A DNA stretch of 64,000 bases from the NCBI GenBank assembly GCA_028274465.1, contig CM051458.1, forward strand, positions 34,298,692-34,362,691. Direction: 5' to 3'. The notes under the pieces were generated by a model, which was given only the letters and a program-made list of their open reading frames with translations, had not been told where the DNA came from and did no database searches. The DNA comes from Plantago ovata (Eukaryota > Streptophyta > Magnoliopsida > Lamiales > Plantaginaceae). Positions within the stretch are counted from its first letter, which is position 1, and the number at the start of each line of letters is the position of its first letter. The translations under genes were made by a program, and so were the position numbers. Shown here one piece after another: positions 21,187 to 31,225 of this stretch.

Positions 21187-22361
21187 TGAATGTGTATTTT
21201 ACACTTTCATTTGAGTCTTTTTCACCTATTTTAGCTATCCTCTATGTTAATTTAGCTATATTTTAGTGCATTTTATTAGAATAGTGTCACGTTTCCCTTT
21301 AGTTTGTATTTTACAGGTTTTGAGGGAAAAACGAGGTTTTCCGGGCAATTATATTAAAGTAGACAAGGAATTGGTGTTCCGAAGGCCTAATTGGAGTATC
21401 CAGAAGATTTCGGATAGGATTTGAAGTCTAGAGGTCGAATCTGGAGGCTAAAAGGTCACTAGAAGGCAAAAACCGAGTCCGAAAAGGAGAAGATATCCAA
21501 AAACGCGTCGAAAACGCGTATCTGGCCGAAAAAATCTCCCGGGCGAGTCGCCCGGGACGTGGGGCGAATCGCCTGGTGTGTGGGGCCCTTCGCCCCACAC
21601 CTCCCGAATACCTATATATAGTTGCTCAGTTTTCTCCGTTTTTCATACTTTCTCAGACCTTTTCTCTCACCTTTCTCAGTAGTTTTAGGTAGGAATTCTC
21701 CAGAGCCTGTTCTGGGGGTTCTTAGCTTAGGAGATACTTTTTCTTAGCGTTTTGGAGCTTGTAAGATTGCGATTCTTCGGAGATTGATAACCTTCGGTAA
21801 CATTGTATCTTACAGTTTTTCTATTTATATTTATATATCTTTCATCATGTTTTCATTCATTCGTGGTATGATTTCTGTTGATTGCATGACATCTATGAGT
21901 AGCTAAACTTCTCGTTGGTGATAGTACGTGATTTCTTAGCGAAGGGTTAATAATTATGCTAATGGCTATATCGCGCATTATACCTAGAGTTATTGCTTTA
22001 TTTCTTTGATCTATCTAAATCTCTATCTTCGTAGTGTTGAATAATTACGGAACACAATTGGACAATTCATTGATCAAAGATCTCTATGCAAAACCGGGGA
22101 ATTTATGCATGATTATTAACCTGCTATGCTTTGAATGACCATACTATCACCAATCTCCATTATCTGCTAAGAAAAACCTTTGCTAAGTCGTCTGTTGATT
22201 TATATTCTTAAGTTAGATTAGATCAAGCTAGTTATAGTCCTTAGAGATCGACACTCGAGGTTATTCTACTGCTACACTACGGTTTTCGTTGTAGTTGTGA
22301 ATTGCCTTTGGCTTATTACAAATTTATTTGATTAATTGAGTCTGACAAAACCAGTTCATCA
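21184..22361 (+). repeat. LTR2, 5' LTR of nested B-type gypsy element
   Basis: 1,178 bp, TGATGAATG to GTTCATCA, with palindrome cluster at 21536-21601 and TATATATA at 21613-21620. It is clearly more diverged from LTR1 and LTR3 than they are from each other, so it belongs to another element. It starts directly after A's protease. The five bases before it, ATAGC, have no partner downstream, because B's 3' end is missing. Confidence 0.85.
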
Positions 22362-22364
22362 AAT

Positions 22365-22382
22365 TGGCGCCGCTGCCGGGGA
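22365..22382 (+). promoter_or_regulatory. Second primer-binding site
   Basis: TGGCGCCGCTGCCGGGGA, three bases after LTR2. It differs at one base from the PBS of element A and is identical to the PBS of the minus-strand B-type element (61961-61978). Confidence 0.85.
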
Positions 22383-22506
22383 CTATACTCCTTTTTTCTG
22401 TTTAGCTTTTTTATATTTTCAGCATTCAATTCCTAGTTCTAGTAGTTTTTATTTTCCTATTTAATCTCTCTCTGATACTCCTTTCCTAGTTTGTTACAGA
22501 TAGTGT

Positions 22507-23780
22507 ATGCCACATACACGATCTAGAGGAACACCGCTTGCTGATTCAATTGCTGAGATCGACAGAGTCTACCACCAAAGAAGGCGACTACTTCGAAGGC
22601 GTGAACTAGAGGAAATAGAGGATACCGATTTCTCTGAATCTCTACACAGTCTTTTCAAGGAAATCGACGGAATGGCAGAAGCTAGAACACTGAAAGCATG
22701 GGTTCAACCCTCCAAGGATCGTATGAGGGGACCGGCGATTGTTCTTTCGTCTGCAACTCGAGATCTGGAAATCAAGAACCACGCATTCCAACAACTTCCG
22801 AGGTTCTATGGCTTAGCAAGGGAAGATGTGATGGGGTACTTGCACGATATCGATGATTTCGTCAACCAACTCCCACGACCCGGAGCTGAAATAACAACGG
22901 ATGAGTTGAGGATGAAGGTTTTTTCTATGGGGCTTGGCGACAGAGCCAAGTCGTGGCGACAGAACCAAGGCGGGCTCACTGGACACTTGGGAGAAGGTTT
23001 TTTCAGCTTTCATGGAAAAATACTTCCCTCACACCTTGACTACCGCGCTTAAGGCGCAAATCACAGGATTCAAACAAGACTATGATGAGACCATCTACAC
23101 CGCGTTTGAGAGGTTCCAAGACCTCATGAACAAGTGCCCTCACCATGGTTTTGAGCTTTCTGATCTAGTCCAACACTTCTACAATGGACTAACCTTCGAG
23201 AACCAACAAGTGGTGGACTTCCAATGCCGTGGCAATATTTGGGAGGAAACCGCAGAAGCCGTCTGGGCAGTTTTCGAAAGGCTTGCTAAGGGTTCGCAGT
23301 TCAAGACCCAAGAGCAATGGTTAGGAGACGTGGACCTGAAGCTCCACCTACTCAAGAAGCCCCGATGTATAGGGGGAATGGGGATCAATTCGAGTGCTTT
23401 ACAAACGAATTGAAACAAGTCTTCAAGAGCGCCACTGGAACAGCTATGTCAAACGAGGTTTGCCGAATATGCAAGAACTATGGGCATGGAGCTCATATGT
23501 GTAGATCGGAGCTCGCATATGATGATGGCAACTGGGTTAAGGAGGCGAAGAGGAAGCCTTTGCTACGGAATTCGGTACTCAAGAAGCTAGCTACGGTCAA
23601 GATGGTAGGAATCCTCGAGGTGGATTTTGGAGAAGAGGGTTCCGAAACAATCAAGGATATGCACCGGCTAGCCAAACTTATGGCCCAAACCAAGACCGTA
23701 GTAGGCTTAACTATGGTAATGATCACTACGAAAATCCCGCTCCAAAAGAGCAATCGAAGTCGAAGACAGCTCTACTGACG
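22507..23780 (+). pseudogene. Gag of element B, frameshifted
   Basis: Starts MPHTRSRGTPLADSIAEIDR at 22507 and is homologous to the better preserved copy at 61836-60562. The gag domain includes KVFSMGLGDRAKSW, then FERFQDLMNKCPHHGFELSD and VVDFQCRGNIWEETAEAV. A CCHC zinc knuckle, CRICKNYGHGAHMC (C-x2-C-x4-H-x4-C), lies near 23470. The frame breaks near 22955 and again near 23310 and 23540 relative to the minus-strand copy. It is a different Gag subfamily from that of element A. No product of normal length is possible. Confidence 0.8.
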
Positions 23781-23786
23781 GAGAAC

Positions 23787-24653
23787 TTGCAAAAGATGGT
23801 TGATCACACCCAAAGTTTTCTAAAACGTTATGAAGAAGATTCTGAGAAGACTAGGGCAAGGCTTGATCGGTTGGAAGAGAGCACTAGGCTTGCCCATCAA
23901 AAGATGCAAGAGTTGATCGACCGAGGAGCGAGTAGGGAGCAAGGCAAGCTGTCTAGCAACACTGAGAAGTCGATGTCCATTACCTTGGTGGGTGATCTAC
24001 CTGTTGAACTCACCATCAAGAAGGTTGCTAAGTGCGAGTGTTGCAAGGGGGAAGAACCCCCACTAGCCAAGGAAGAAGAGAAGGACCTTGGTTCTGACGA
24101 GAGTGAAGAGGAGCAAGAGGATCCCGAGCCACTCCCTCAAAGTTTCGATGTTAAGGTCGGGATTGGTGAACTTGAAGAAGTCCGTGCCACACTAGACACG
24201 GGATCCTACTCTAATGTGCTCCCAATGAATGTGTTTAAGAAGAGTAGCCTTGGAAAACTATATGAGCATAAGGCTATTGTGCAACTGGCGGATGGATCCT
24301 TTATAAGACCCGGAGGCGTTGTGAAGAATGTATTGGTCAAGATTGGTGAAGCTTCTGTATACACCAATTTTGTAGTTATGCCGGCGTCTACACGTGGGAT
24401 GGGGGATGTCGTTCTCCTAGGGCAAACGTTCTTGACTAAACTACGCTCCGTGATAGACATCTACCGAAGGACTTGCACCATTGAGGTGGATGGCAAGCGA
24501 CATGTGTTGCGAGTCATATCTGATCCACCTGATACTTCTCACACTATTAACTACTGTGCTCTTGCTGTCTATGTTCATTCTTATTCACAGGTTCGTGGCA
24601 TGAGGAGAAGATCCATGAAGGGGAAGTCTAGTACCCTCAAGAAGAAGAGCTAG
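23787..24653 (+). CDS. Protease of element B
   Basis: Open for 288 codons to TAG. N-terminal helices (about residues 1-60) are followed by a CECCKGEEP cysteine cluster and an acidic hinge. The retropepsin fold comes next: ATLDTGSYSNVLPMNVF with a canonical DTG active site, then VQLADGSFIRPGGVV, TNFVVMPAS and DVVLLGQTFL. In the related copy at 61836-59677 the whole gag-protease region is one frame, so this is normally the C-terminal part of a Gag-Pro polyprotein. The catalytic site is intact here, unlike that copy. Confidence 0.75.
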   Translation: MQKMVDHTQSFLKRYEEDSEKTRARLDRLEESTRLAHQKMQELIDRGASREQGKLSSNTEKSMSITLVGDLPVELTIKKVAKCECCKGEEPPLAKEEEKDLGSDESEEEQEDPEPLPQSFDVKVGIGELEEVRATLDTGSYSNVLPMNVFKKSSLGKLYEHKAIVQLADGSFIRPGGVVKNVLVKIGEASVYTNFVVMPASTRGMGDVVLLGQTFLTKLRSVIDIYRRTCTIEVDGKRHVLRVISDPPDTSHTINYCALAVYVHSYSQVRGMRRRSMKGKSSTLKKKS

Positions 24654-24697
24654 GCGCAAGAAGGAGTCGAGTCAAAGACTATAAACAATGGCGCTAT

Positions 24698-24713
24698 CCG
24701 GGAGGCAACCCGG
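24698..24713 (+). other. Post-protease hairpin CCGGG-AGGCAA-CCCGG
   Basis: A 5-bp stem with a six-base loop in the context GGCGCTATCCGGGAGGCAAC, about 45 bases after the protease stop. Athila/Tat elements commonly have a similar GGGAGGCAACCC motif directly after pol. Here it comes directly after protease, in both B-type copies (also 59617-59632, inverted), which shows RT-integrase are naturally missing at this point in B. Confidence 0.65.
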
Positions 24714-24915
24714 AGTTTTTATCGTTTTTTTCCCAATTTATTGCATGCATTCATACTTGAACAATTTGCTTTTCATATGTGAATTTGTTCGTCTCTGTGT
24801 CGTATGTGCTTATGTTTATGTTTGAGTGACCTTTTTCGAGTGGTTTTATGAGTAAAATGGTTTCGGGGATTAAAAACCGCGTTTTCTTTCGAAAGTTTCG
24901 TCTCCCCACCTCGGG

Positions 24916-25046
24916 AGGTGGGGGGCGAATCGCCCCACGAGTCCAGAGAGCTCCGCGCTCTCTGGACGCGCGGGGCGATTCGCCTCACATGCGGGGCGAC
25001 TCTCCCCGCACGGGGTGACTCGCCGCACACCCGGGGCGACTCGCCC
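24916..25046 (+). promoter_or_regulatory. Second GGCGANTCGCC cluster, before an internal leader
   Basis: A run of GGGGCGAATCGCCCC, GGGGCGATTCGCC and GGGGCGACTCGCCCC-type palindromes. It is followed by a CT-rich leader (25085-25280) that looks like a plant 5' UTR. The arrangement copies the U3: palindromes, then transcription start. No convincing TATA box was seen, so the promoter role is inferred. Confidence 0.45.
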
Positions 25047-25280
25047 CGCGTGTTCTGCTGGGAGAGAAACGGGAGTCTCCCCCCATTTTTCTCATTTCTT
25101 CATCCTTTCACCCTCCTTACTCCAAAAATTCCCAAATTTTCAAAATATCTTCAATCCCTCATAAAATCTTCATTACTCCATCAATTTGTGTGTTCTTTAG
25201 CTTCAATCGAAGCTCGTTACGTGCTCTTTCTTTTCATCCGAACAAATTTCTTCCTAGTTCATTCAATCTTCAGATTTGAG

Positions 25281-25822
25281 GTAATCTCACATGAACCCTA
25301 ATTTTTCAAATTTGGGGTTTTTTTGATTTATGCTTCAATTAAGCTTGTATGATGTATGGGTTGATGATTTGTGTGATTAGAAACGTTATTCACTATCGAT
25401 TGCATGTTCAATTAGGCTTGGTTTGTTGGTTTGAGATTTTTGCTATTAGATGACTATATCTTGTTAGGCAATGTATCTTTTACTTTCATTCCATGTTTAA
25501 ACTTGTGTTTGTTGATATGGTAATGATGGATGTAGTGGTAGAATGCATGATTGATGAAGTTGAGGATTTATGATGCTAGATTTTTTGTTACTATGGTATG
25601 AATTGAGCCTTATGATTAAAGGCATTTGTTGTCTAGCAAGAGCATAATGTGATATGTGCATGTAGTAGTTACATTGATATGTTGCATGTTGAAGTAGCTA
25701 GACTAGACATGGAGGTTTTTGAGGAGTTTTATTGTTGTAAATATTGCTCGTATGTTCGCTCTTGCATTTGCATATGCATAAGTTTGTTTTGTGTCATACA
25801 AGATACTAATTGTTGTTTGTAG
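25281..25822 (+). other. Intron-like segment in the leader of element B
   Basis: Donor GAG|GTAATC at 25280/25281 and acceptor TTTGTAG|GAATC at 25822/25823, six bases before ATG 25828. The 542-bp segment is T-rich, as plant introns are. The minus-strand B-type element has the same donor (GAG|GTATC), the same acceptor and a 543-bp segment (58550-59092), although the flanking coding sequences differ. Conservation of both sites supports real splicing, probably of a subgenomic RNA as proposed for env-like ORFs of Athila relatives. Confidence 0.55.
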
Positions 25823-25827
25823 GAATC

Positions 25828-26625
25828 ATGGCTCCACAAGGATCGAAGAAAGCTGGCTCAAGCAAGAAGGGGAAGGGGGTAGCATCAAGCTCCCAACCTT
25901 CTCACGACATTGTTCTAGGACATGTAGTTTCTGAAAGAGGTATTGAGGTAGACAAGGCTAAGATCGAAATCATTGAAAAACTTCCCCCACCTACTTGTGT
26001 GAAAGAATTGCAGTCTTTTCTTGGTCATGTAGGGTTTCATAGGAGGTTTATTAAGGATTTTTCGAAAATTGCTAAACCTTTAAGTAGCTTGCTTGCAAAA
26101 GATGTGGTTTTCCATTTTTCTAATGAGTGCTTAGTTGCTTTTAATACCCTTAAGGAAAAGCTTGTTTCTGCTCCCATTGTTGTGCCACCTGACTGGAATC
26201 TTCCTTTTGAGATTATGTGTGATGCTTCGAATTTTGCTATGGGTGTTGTTTTATGCCAAAAAGTTGATAAGCAGTATCGTGTGATTTATTATGTTAGTAA
26301 GACTCTAGACTCCGTACAAGTTAATTATACAACTACTGAAAAGGAATTTTTAGGTGTTGTTTTTGCTTTACAAAAGTTTAGGTCTTATTTAATTGGTCAT
26401 CCAGTGAATGTCCATACTGATCATGCTGCTTTGAGACATTTAATAGCTAAGCAAGATTCTAAGCCTAGATTAATCCGTTGGGTCCTTTTGCTACAAGATT
26501 TTGATTTGACCATAGTGGATAGAGCTGGTAGGGAGAATTTGGTAGCTGATCATTTGTCTAGAATACCAAATATATCCCTGTTGATTCGATACCTATTAAT
26601 GAGGATCTCCTCGATGAGCACTTAA
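25828..26625 (+). pseudogene. Fusion: B-type ORF N terminus joined to RT thumb and RNase H
   Basis: ATG at 25828 follows the leader intron. The first about 25 residues ([17 protein letters not shown]...) are basic and belong to the B-type third ORF. From about residue 27 the sequence is Ty3/gypsy pol: the RT connection/thumb ([33 protein letters not shown]), then RNase H with [27 protein letters not shown] and [13 protein letters not shown] fingers and palm, including the YxDD motif, are absent, so no reverse transcription is possible. The fusion is in frame. A frameshift near 26580 ends it before integrase. Confidence 0.8.
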
Positions 26626-27945
26626 TGAAGGCTAATGAAGAGCCATGGTATGCTGATATTGTGAACTATTTGGCTACGAGTATTTGCCCAACTAACTTTT
26701 CAGCCTCCGACAAGAGAGCTCTTGCCAAGCGTTGCAGGTCTTTCATATGGGATGATCCGCATCTTTTCAAAGAAGGAGCTGATGGAATTTTGAGAAGATG
26801 CGTGCCACAAGAGGAGCAACAAAGTGTGTTGAGTCATTGCCATGAGCTTCATTGTGAGGACACTATAGTGGCTTGAAAACCACTCGCAAAGTACTGCAAG
26901 CAGGATTTTACTGGCCCACATTACACCGAGATGCTCGAACTTTTGTGAAGAATTGCGACCCATGTCAACGGGGTGGTAATATTAGCAAGAAAGACGAAAT
27001 CCCCTTCAAGGGAATCTAGTGGTCGAACCTTTTGACGTGTGGGGCATTGATTTCATGGGACCATTTCCATCAAGTGGAGGTTATGGATACATTCTTGTTG
27101 CGGTGGATTATGTGACCAAATGGGTGGAGGCAATTCCCACAAAAACGAATGACGGCGCGGTTGTTATGAAGTTCTTAAAGGAAGTGATATTTTCTCGATT
27201 TGGGTGTCCTAGGACAATCATCAGTGACGGAGGATCACACTTCGTCAATAGAACCTTTGCCTCTCTTCTTAAGAGATACGGTGTCCACCATAGTGTTGCT
27301 ACGCCATATCATCCACAGACATCGGGCCAAGTCGAAGTTAGTAACCGTCAAATTAAGAAAATCCTGGAGCGAGTGGTAAAGCTTAGCAGGAAAGATTGGG
27401 CAGGAAAATTGAATGATGCACTTTGGGCATACAGGACTAGCTACAAGACGATGATTGGAACCACTCCGTACAGACTTGTGTATGGGAAAGTGTGCCATCT
27501 TCCCGTAGAATTGGAACACAAGGCGTATTGGGCTATCAAAGCACTCAATCTTGATATGGGAAAAGCTGGCGAAGAACGGTTGTTGCAACTAGATGAGCTT
27601 GATGAATTACGCCTAGGTGCTTATGAAAATGTCAAGATCTACAAAGAACGTACTAAGAAGTATCATGATCATGGTATAGTACGTAAGGAACTGATTCCTG
27701 GGCAAAAAGCTTTGGTGTTTAATTCTCGCCTTCGACTATTTCCTGGAAAGCTCCGTACTCGTTGGGATGGACCATACGAAATTATCAAAGTTGCTCCCCA
27801 TGGAGCTGTAGAACTCTTTGATCCAAAGACGGGCAATACTTTTAAGGTGAATGGTCAACGAGTGAAGCCATACTTCGAGATATCTAGTGATCAAAGGGAG
27901 GTTGATCATCTTGAGCTTACCCTTACCGCCTCTACTGAAGGTTAG
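26626..27945 (+). pseudogene. Integrase of element A
   Basis: The HHCC zinc-binding region is seen at about 26835-26975 (HCHELHCEDT, then NCDPCQRGG) but in two frames. The catalytic core (27019-27945) is open: [16 protein letters not shown] (first Asp), [12 protein letters not shown] (second Asp), [14 protein letters not shown] (Glu), in DD35E spacing. It is followed by a C-terminal [14 protein letters not shown] module typical of gypsy integrases. Integrase inserts the cDNA into the genome; here it could not be made as one chain because of the upstream frame change and an in-frame stop near 27018. Confidence 0.8.
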
Positions 27946-28716
27946 TGCGTTTTGTTGTTTTGAGCATATCATTGTGTTGTTTTTTATATTTTCGTATGTT
28001 TTTGGTGATAAAATTGGTCTCTAGATGATAATTTAGCATTTTAGGAGGAAACCCGACTTTCTCCTATTATGCTAAATTATCGATCTTTTTACCTCGTTTA
28101 TCACCCGTTTTGTTTTCTCACGAGTTTGATTGAGTAATATAGGTCACTTATACAAGTATTAGCTCTCACCTTAAATCCACTTTCAACGTTCGGGACGAGC
28201 GACGACGTTCATGTTTGTGGGGGGGGGGTTATCGCTGGCTATCTCTATACTTGTCTTGCTTATGATAAACTCGTGAAATCTTTTGTTTGCATTTGCATTT
28301 GCACGTTTACCGCTTTCTTAGTATTTAGTTGCATACACTACATTCATCCTAGGATAGTCTTGCATGTTTTATGTGGAGTTTATTGCCAAATTTTTTGAAC
28401 TTTTTTATTGGGTAGATTAACTAATTATGACAATAATCATATGCTTCATCTCTATGAATTTGTTTGAGGTTTTTCTCGCTTGGCTTGTCACATTTATGAT
28501 TGCACTTAGTCCAGCTTGGTAGTCTCGACATCACTTAGTGGTGTTTTCTCTATTGCGGGTCACGAAGGCCTTTATAATAGGATGATGCATGTTAGGATCT
28601 TTTGGTTGTTTTCCCGAGTAATTATGTACCTAAGAGGCAACAAGTCTTCACCTTGCTTTGAGATTGCTAAATGCCTAGGAAGGAGGTAGTGTGAGATTGT
28701 GTGATCCTTTGTGTGC

Positions 28717-28738
28717 AACCTATTCTTTCGAATAGGTT
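28717..28738 (+). other. Hairpin 1 with PPT-like tail
   Basis: Perfect 9-bp stem AACCTATTC/GAATAGGTT with a four-base loop, followed at once by TTGGGGAGGGGG, which resembles the true polypurine tract. Equivalents: 1004-1025 and, inverted, 57079-57100. Confidence 0.75.
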
Positions 28739-28829
28739 TGGGGAGGGGGTTACGCTATCTTTACACTTGTTTTTCGATTTTTAGTGTGTGTTGTGAGTTT
28801 ATTTTCCTTTTTCGTAAAGTTTGTACTCC

Positions 28830-28851
28830 AACCTATTCTTTCGAATAGGTT
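28830..28851 (+). other. Hairpin 2 with PPT-like tail
   Basis: Same 9-bp stem and a TTGGGGAGG tail, about 110 bases after hairpin 1. Equivalents: 1112-1140 (longer loop) and, inverted, 56965-56986. The pairing of two hairpins is kept in all three elements. Confidence 0.75.
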
Positions 28852-29638
28852 TGGGGAGGTCATTTGTGTGTCATTTTAATTTCTTTTTCGTTGTGCTACT
28901 GCTGGCTAAAAAAGAAAAAAAAAGAAAAAGAAACATTCCAGAAAAAAGAAAAAAAAACTGGAAAAGAAAAAAAAAGAAAAAAAAAAGAAAAGACCCCAAA
29001 AAAAGCAAGGAAGGGTCCAAAAGAAAAAAGAAGCCAAAAAGCAGTTTAGCAAAGTGTTGTGTCTCGTTTTTCAATTCATGTAATGTTCGTAATCGAGTTG
29101 TAATTTTTGTCTTTTGTTTGTTTGAGTGTCATCTGTTCTAGACCACCCTCGTCCTGCCATTCAGGAAGTGGTGAATAGCTTAAGGCTTTGCTTGAGAGAT
29201 GGGTAGAATAGGGGAGTGTTATCTTTTTAGGGAACCCTCCTTCGTTTGATGAGAGCCAGTATTGGTTCGACCTCTTTGAGGAAAAGTCTTAACTTGGTGA
29301 ACAGCAGTAAGTCCTCAGTTTCATAGGCACGGGACAACCATTCGTATTTTAACATGTTTCATTACGTCGTCACTGACTAGGTCCAGGTAGAGAATGTTAC
29401 GAGAGACTATCTTGTTTGACATAAGTGCATATGTGAATATGTATGAGTCAATCGAGGCATTCTTCAACCAATATCCATGTTATGATTTGTATGGTTTTTG
29501 CTCATATGTTTTTTGATAGATTCAATAGATTAGCTCATTTCATTTGGCATGAGACTCCATTTTTTGTGTTGCATTGTTTTTTGCATTAGAGTCTAGCTTA
29601 GTTGCTTGAGGACAAGCAAAGGTTCGGTTTGGGGAGTT

Positions 29639-30809
29639 TGATGAACGTGTATTTTACACCTTCATTCGAGTCTTTTTTCACCTATTTTTGCTATCCTCTA
29701 TGTTAATTTAGCTATATTGTAGAGCATGTTATTAGAATAGTGTCACGTTTCCCTTTAGTTTGCATTTTACAGGTTTTAGGTGAAAAACGTGGTTTTCCGG
29801 GCAATTATATTGAAGAGAACGAAGAATCATTGTTCCGAGGACATTTTTGGAGTATCTAGAAGATTCCGGATAGGATTTGAAGTCTAGGGGTCGAGTCTGG
29901 AGGCTAAAAGGTCACTAGAAGGCAAAAACCGAGTCCGAAAAGGAAAAGAAATCCAAAAACGCGTCCAAAATGCGTCCTTGGCTGACTGGAACTCCCGGGC
30001 GATTCGCCCGGGATGTGGGGCGGTTCGCCCCACACCAGGCGGTTCGCCCGGTGTGTGGGGCGACTCGCCCCACACAACGAACTCCTATATATAGTTGCTC
30101 AGTTTTCTCCGTTTTTTCATACCTTTCTCATTAGTTTTAGGTAGGAAATCTCCAGAGCCTGTTCTGGGAATTCTTAGCATAGGAGATAGTTTTTCTTATC
30201 AATTTGGAGCTTGTGAGATCGCGATTCTTCGGAGATTGACAACCTTCGGTAACATTGTATCTCAGATTTTTCTATTTATATTTATATCTTTCAACATGTT
30301 TTCATTCAATCTTGCTATGATTTCTGTTGATTGCATGACATCTATGAGTAGCTAAATCTATCGTTGGTGATAGTATGTGATTTCTTAGCGAAGGGTTAGT
30401 AATTATGCTGATGGCGGTAAAGCGAATCAGACTTTGAGTTATTGCTTTATTTCTTTGATCTATCTAAGCCCTCTATCTTCGTAGTGTTGAATAAAACGGA
30501 ACACATTGGACAATTCATGATCAAAGATCTCTATGCAAAACGATCGGGTACTTCATGCATGATTATTAACCCACTATGCTTTGAATGATCATACTATCAC
30601 TCCATTATCTTGATAAGAAAAACCTGTGCTAAGTCGTTTGTTGATTTTATACTTTAAGTTAGATTAGATAAAGCTAGTTATAGTCCTTAGAGATCGACAC
30701 TCGAGGTTATTTTACTGCTACACTACGGTTTTCGTTGTAGTTGTGAATTGCCTTTAGCTAAAAACAAATTTATTTAATTAATTTGAATCTGACAAATTCC
30801 GGTTCATCA
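29639..30809 (+). repeat. LTR3, 3' LTR of the composite gypsy element
   Basis: 1,171 bp; palindrome cluster at 29993-30076 and TATATATA at 30086-30093. In the first 100 bases I see one difference from LTR1. GCGCT follows at 30810-30814. Confidence 0.9.
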
Positions 30810-31225
30810 GCGCTTAGTACTGTCCATCCTTGGAATAGCATCAGGGAGCTCATAAAGGACTTTTCCTACATTCTTAGTTGAGTAGGCCCTCTCCGATTCC
30901 TGCACGTAGATCTCAGAGCTCTCTTCCTTAGCCAAGCGGGCAGCTACGTACATGAGCTTGATGTCGTCCATGTTCTCAAGCGGGATGAGACCACTTGGAA
31001 TGCGACAACCGTTTGAGCGAAACCAAAAGCAACCAAGGGGCAGCGATCCTGTCACTCTCCCCATAACCGCATGCATTAGCTCACCATAACCAAACTGAAG
31101 CCGATCTTTCACATGGATCAAAACCACTGATCCACCACAGTAGACCTCCGGGTCCTTGTCATACTTGAGCCACACTCCTCCATAATTGACCTTAATTAGC
31201 CAAGGGTTGTGTGCCTTAACTGGCC
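30810..31225 (-). pseudogene. AT-hook/PB1-like gene, 5' half of exon 2
   Basis: Begins after the acceptor AAAATCAG at 31226 and runs to the gypsy insertion. The PB1-like module covers most of it: NPWLIKVNYGGVWLKYDKD, YCGGSVVLIHVKDRLQFGYG, CFWFRSNGCRIPSGLIPLEN and EIYVQESERA. The pattern YCGG...FWF...EIYVQ matches YRGG...AWY...EIYFQ in the 185-aa protein at 4380-4937. The reading frame has no lesion other than the insertion, so the gene was probably working when the retroelement arrived. A nuclear, DNA-associated role is inferred from the AT-hook in exon 1. Confidence 0.7.

Larger units (their letters stand above)
27946..29638 (+). mobile_element. 3' untranslated internal region of the composite gypsy element
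   Basis: No protein domain. Contains an inverted repeat around 28028-28084 (ATAATTTAGCATTTTAGG ... CTATTATGCTAAATTAT), two hairpins with PPT-like tails (28717-28738 and 28830-28851), an A/G tract (28908-29040) and the polypurine tract GGTTTGGGGAGTT at 29626-29638 against LTR3. Closely matched by 619-1933 and, reversed, 56171-57480. Confidence 0.8.
17556..30809 (+). mobile_element. Composite Athila-like Ty3/gypsy retrotransposon, 13.25 kb
   Basis: The element starts TGATGAACG and ends GGTTCATCA, and is flanked by the perfect duplication GCGCT (17551-17555 and 30810-30814). The outer LTRs (17556-18743 and 29639-30809) are nearly identical apart from small indels, so insertion was recent. Order inside: LTR1, PBS for tRNA-Asp, gag A, protease A, LTR2, second PBS, gag B, protease B, hairpin, gene-like leader with intron, RT-thumb/RNase H, integrase, 3' untranslated region, polypurine tract, LTR3. 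Reverse transcriptase fingers and palm are missing and most frames are broken, so it cannot move unaided. The tRNA-Asp PBS, CPHH motif in Gag and DLGAS protease place it in the Athila/Tat group. Confidence 0.85.

Noticed and set aside
21184..22361. LTR2 as a solo LTR inside element A
   Set aside because: It is followed by its own PBS and a different gag, and the flanking five bases ATAGC are not repeated after it.
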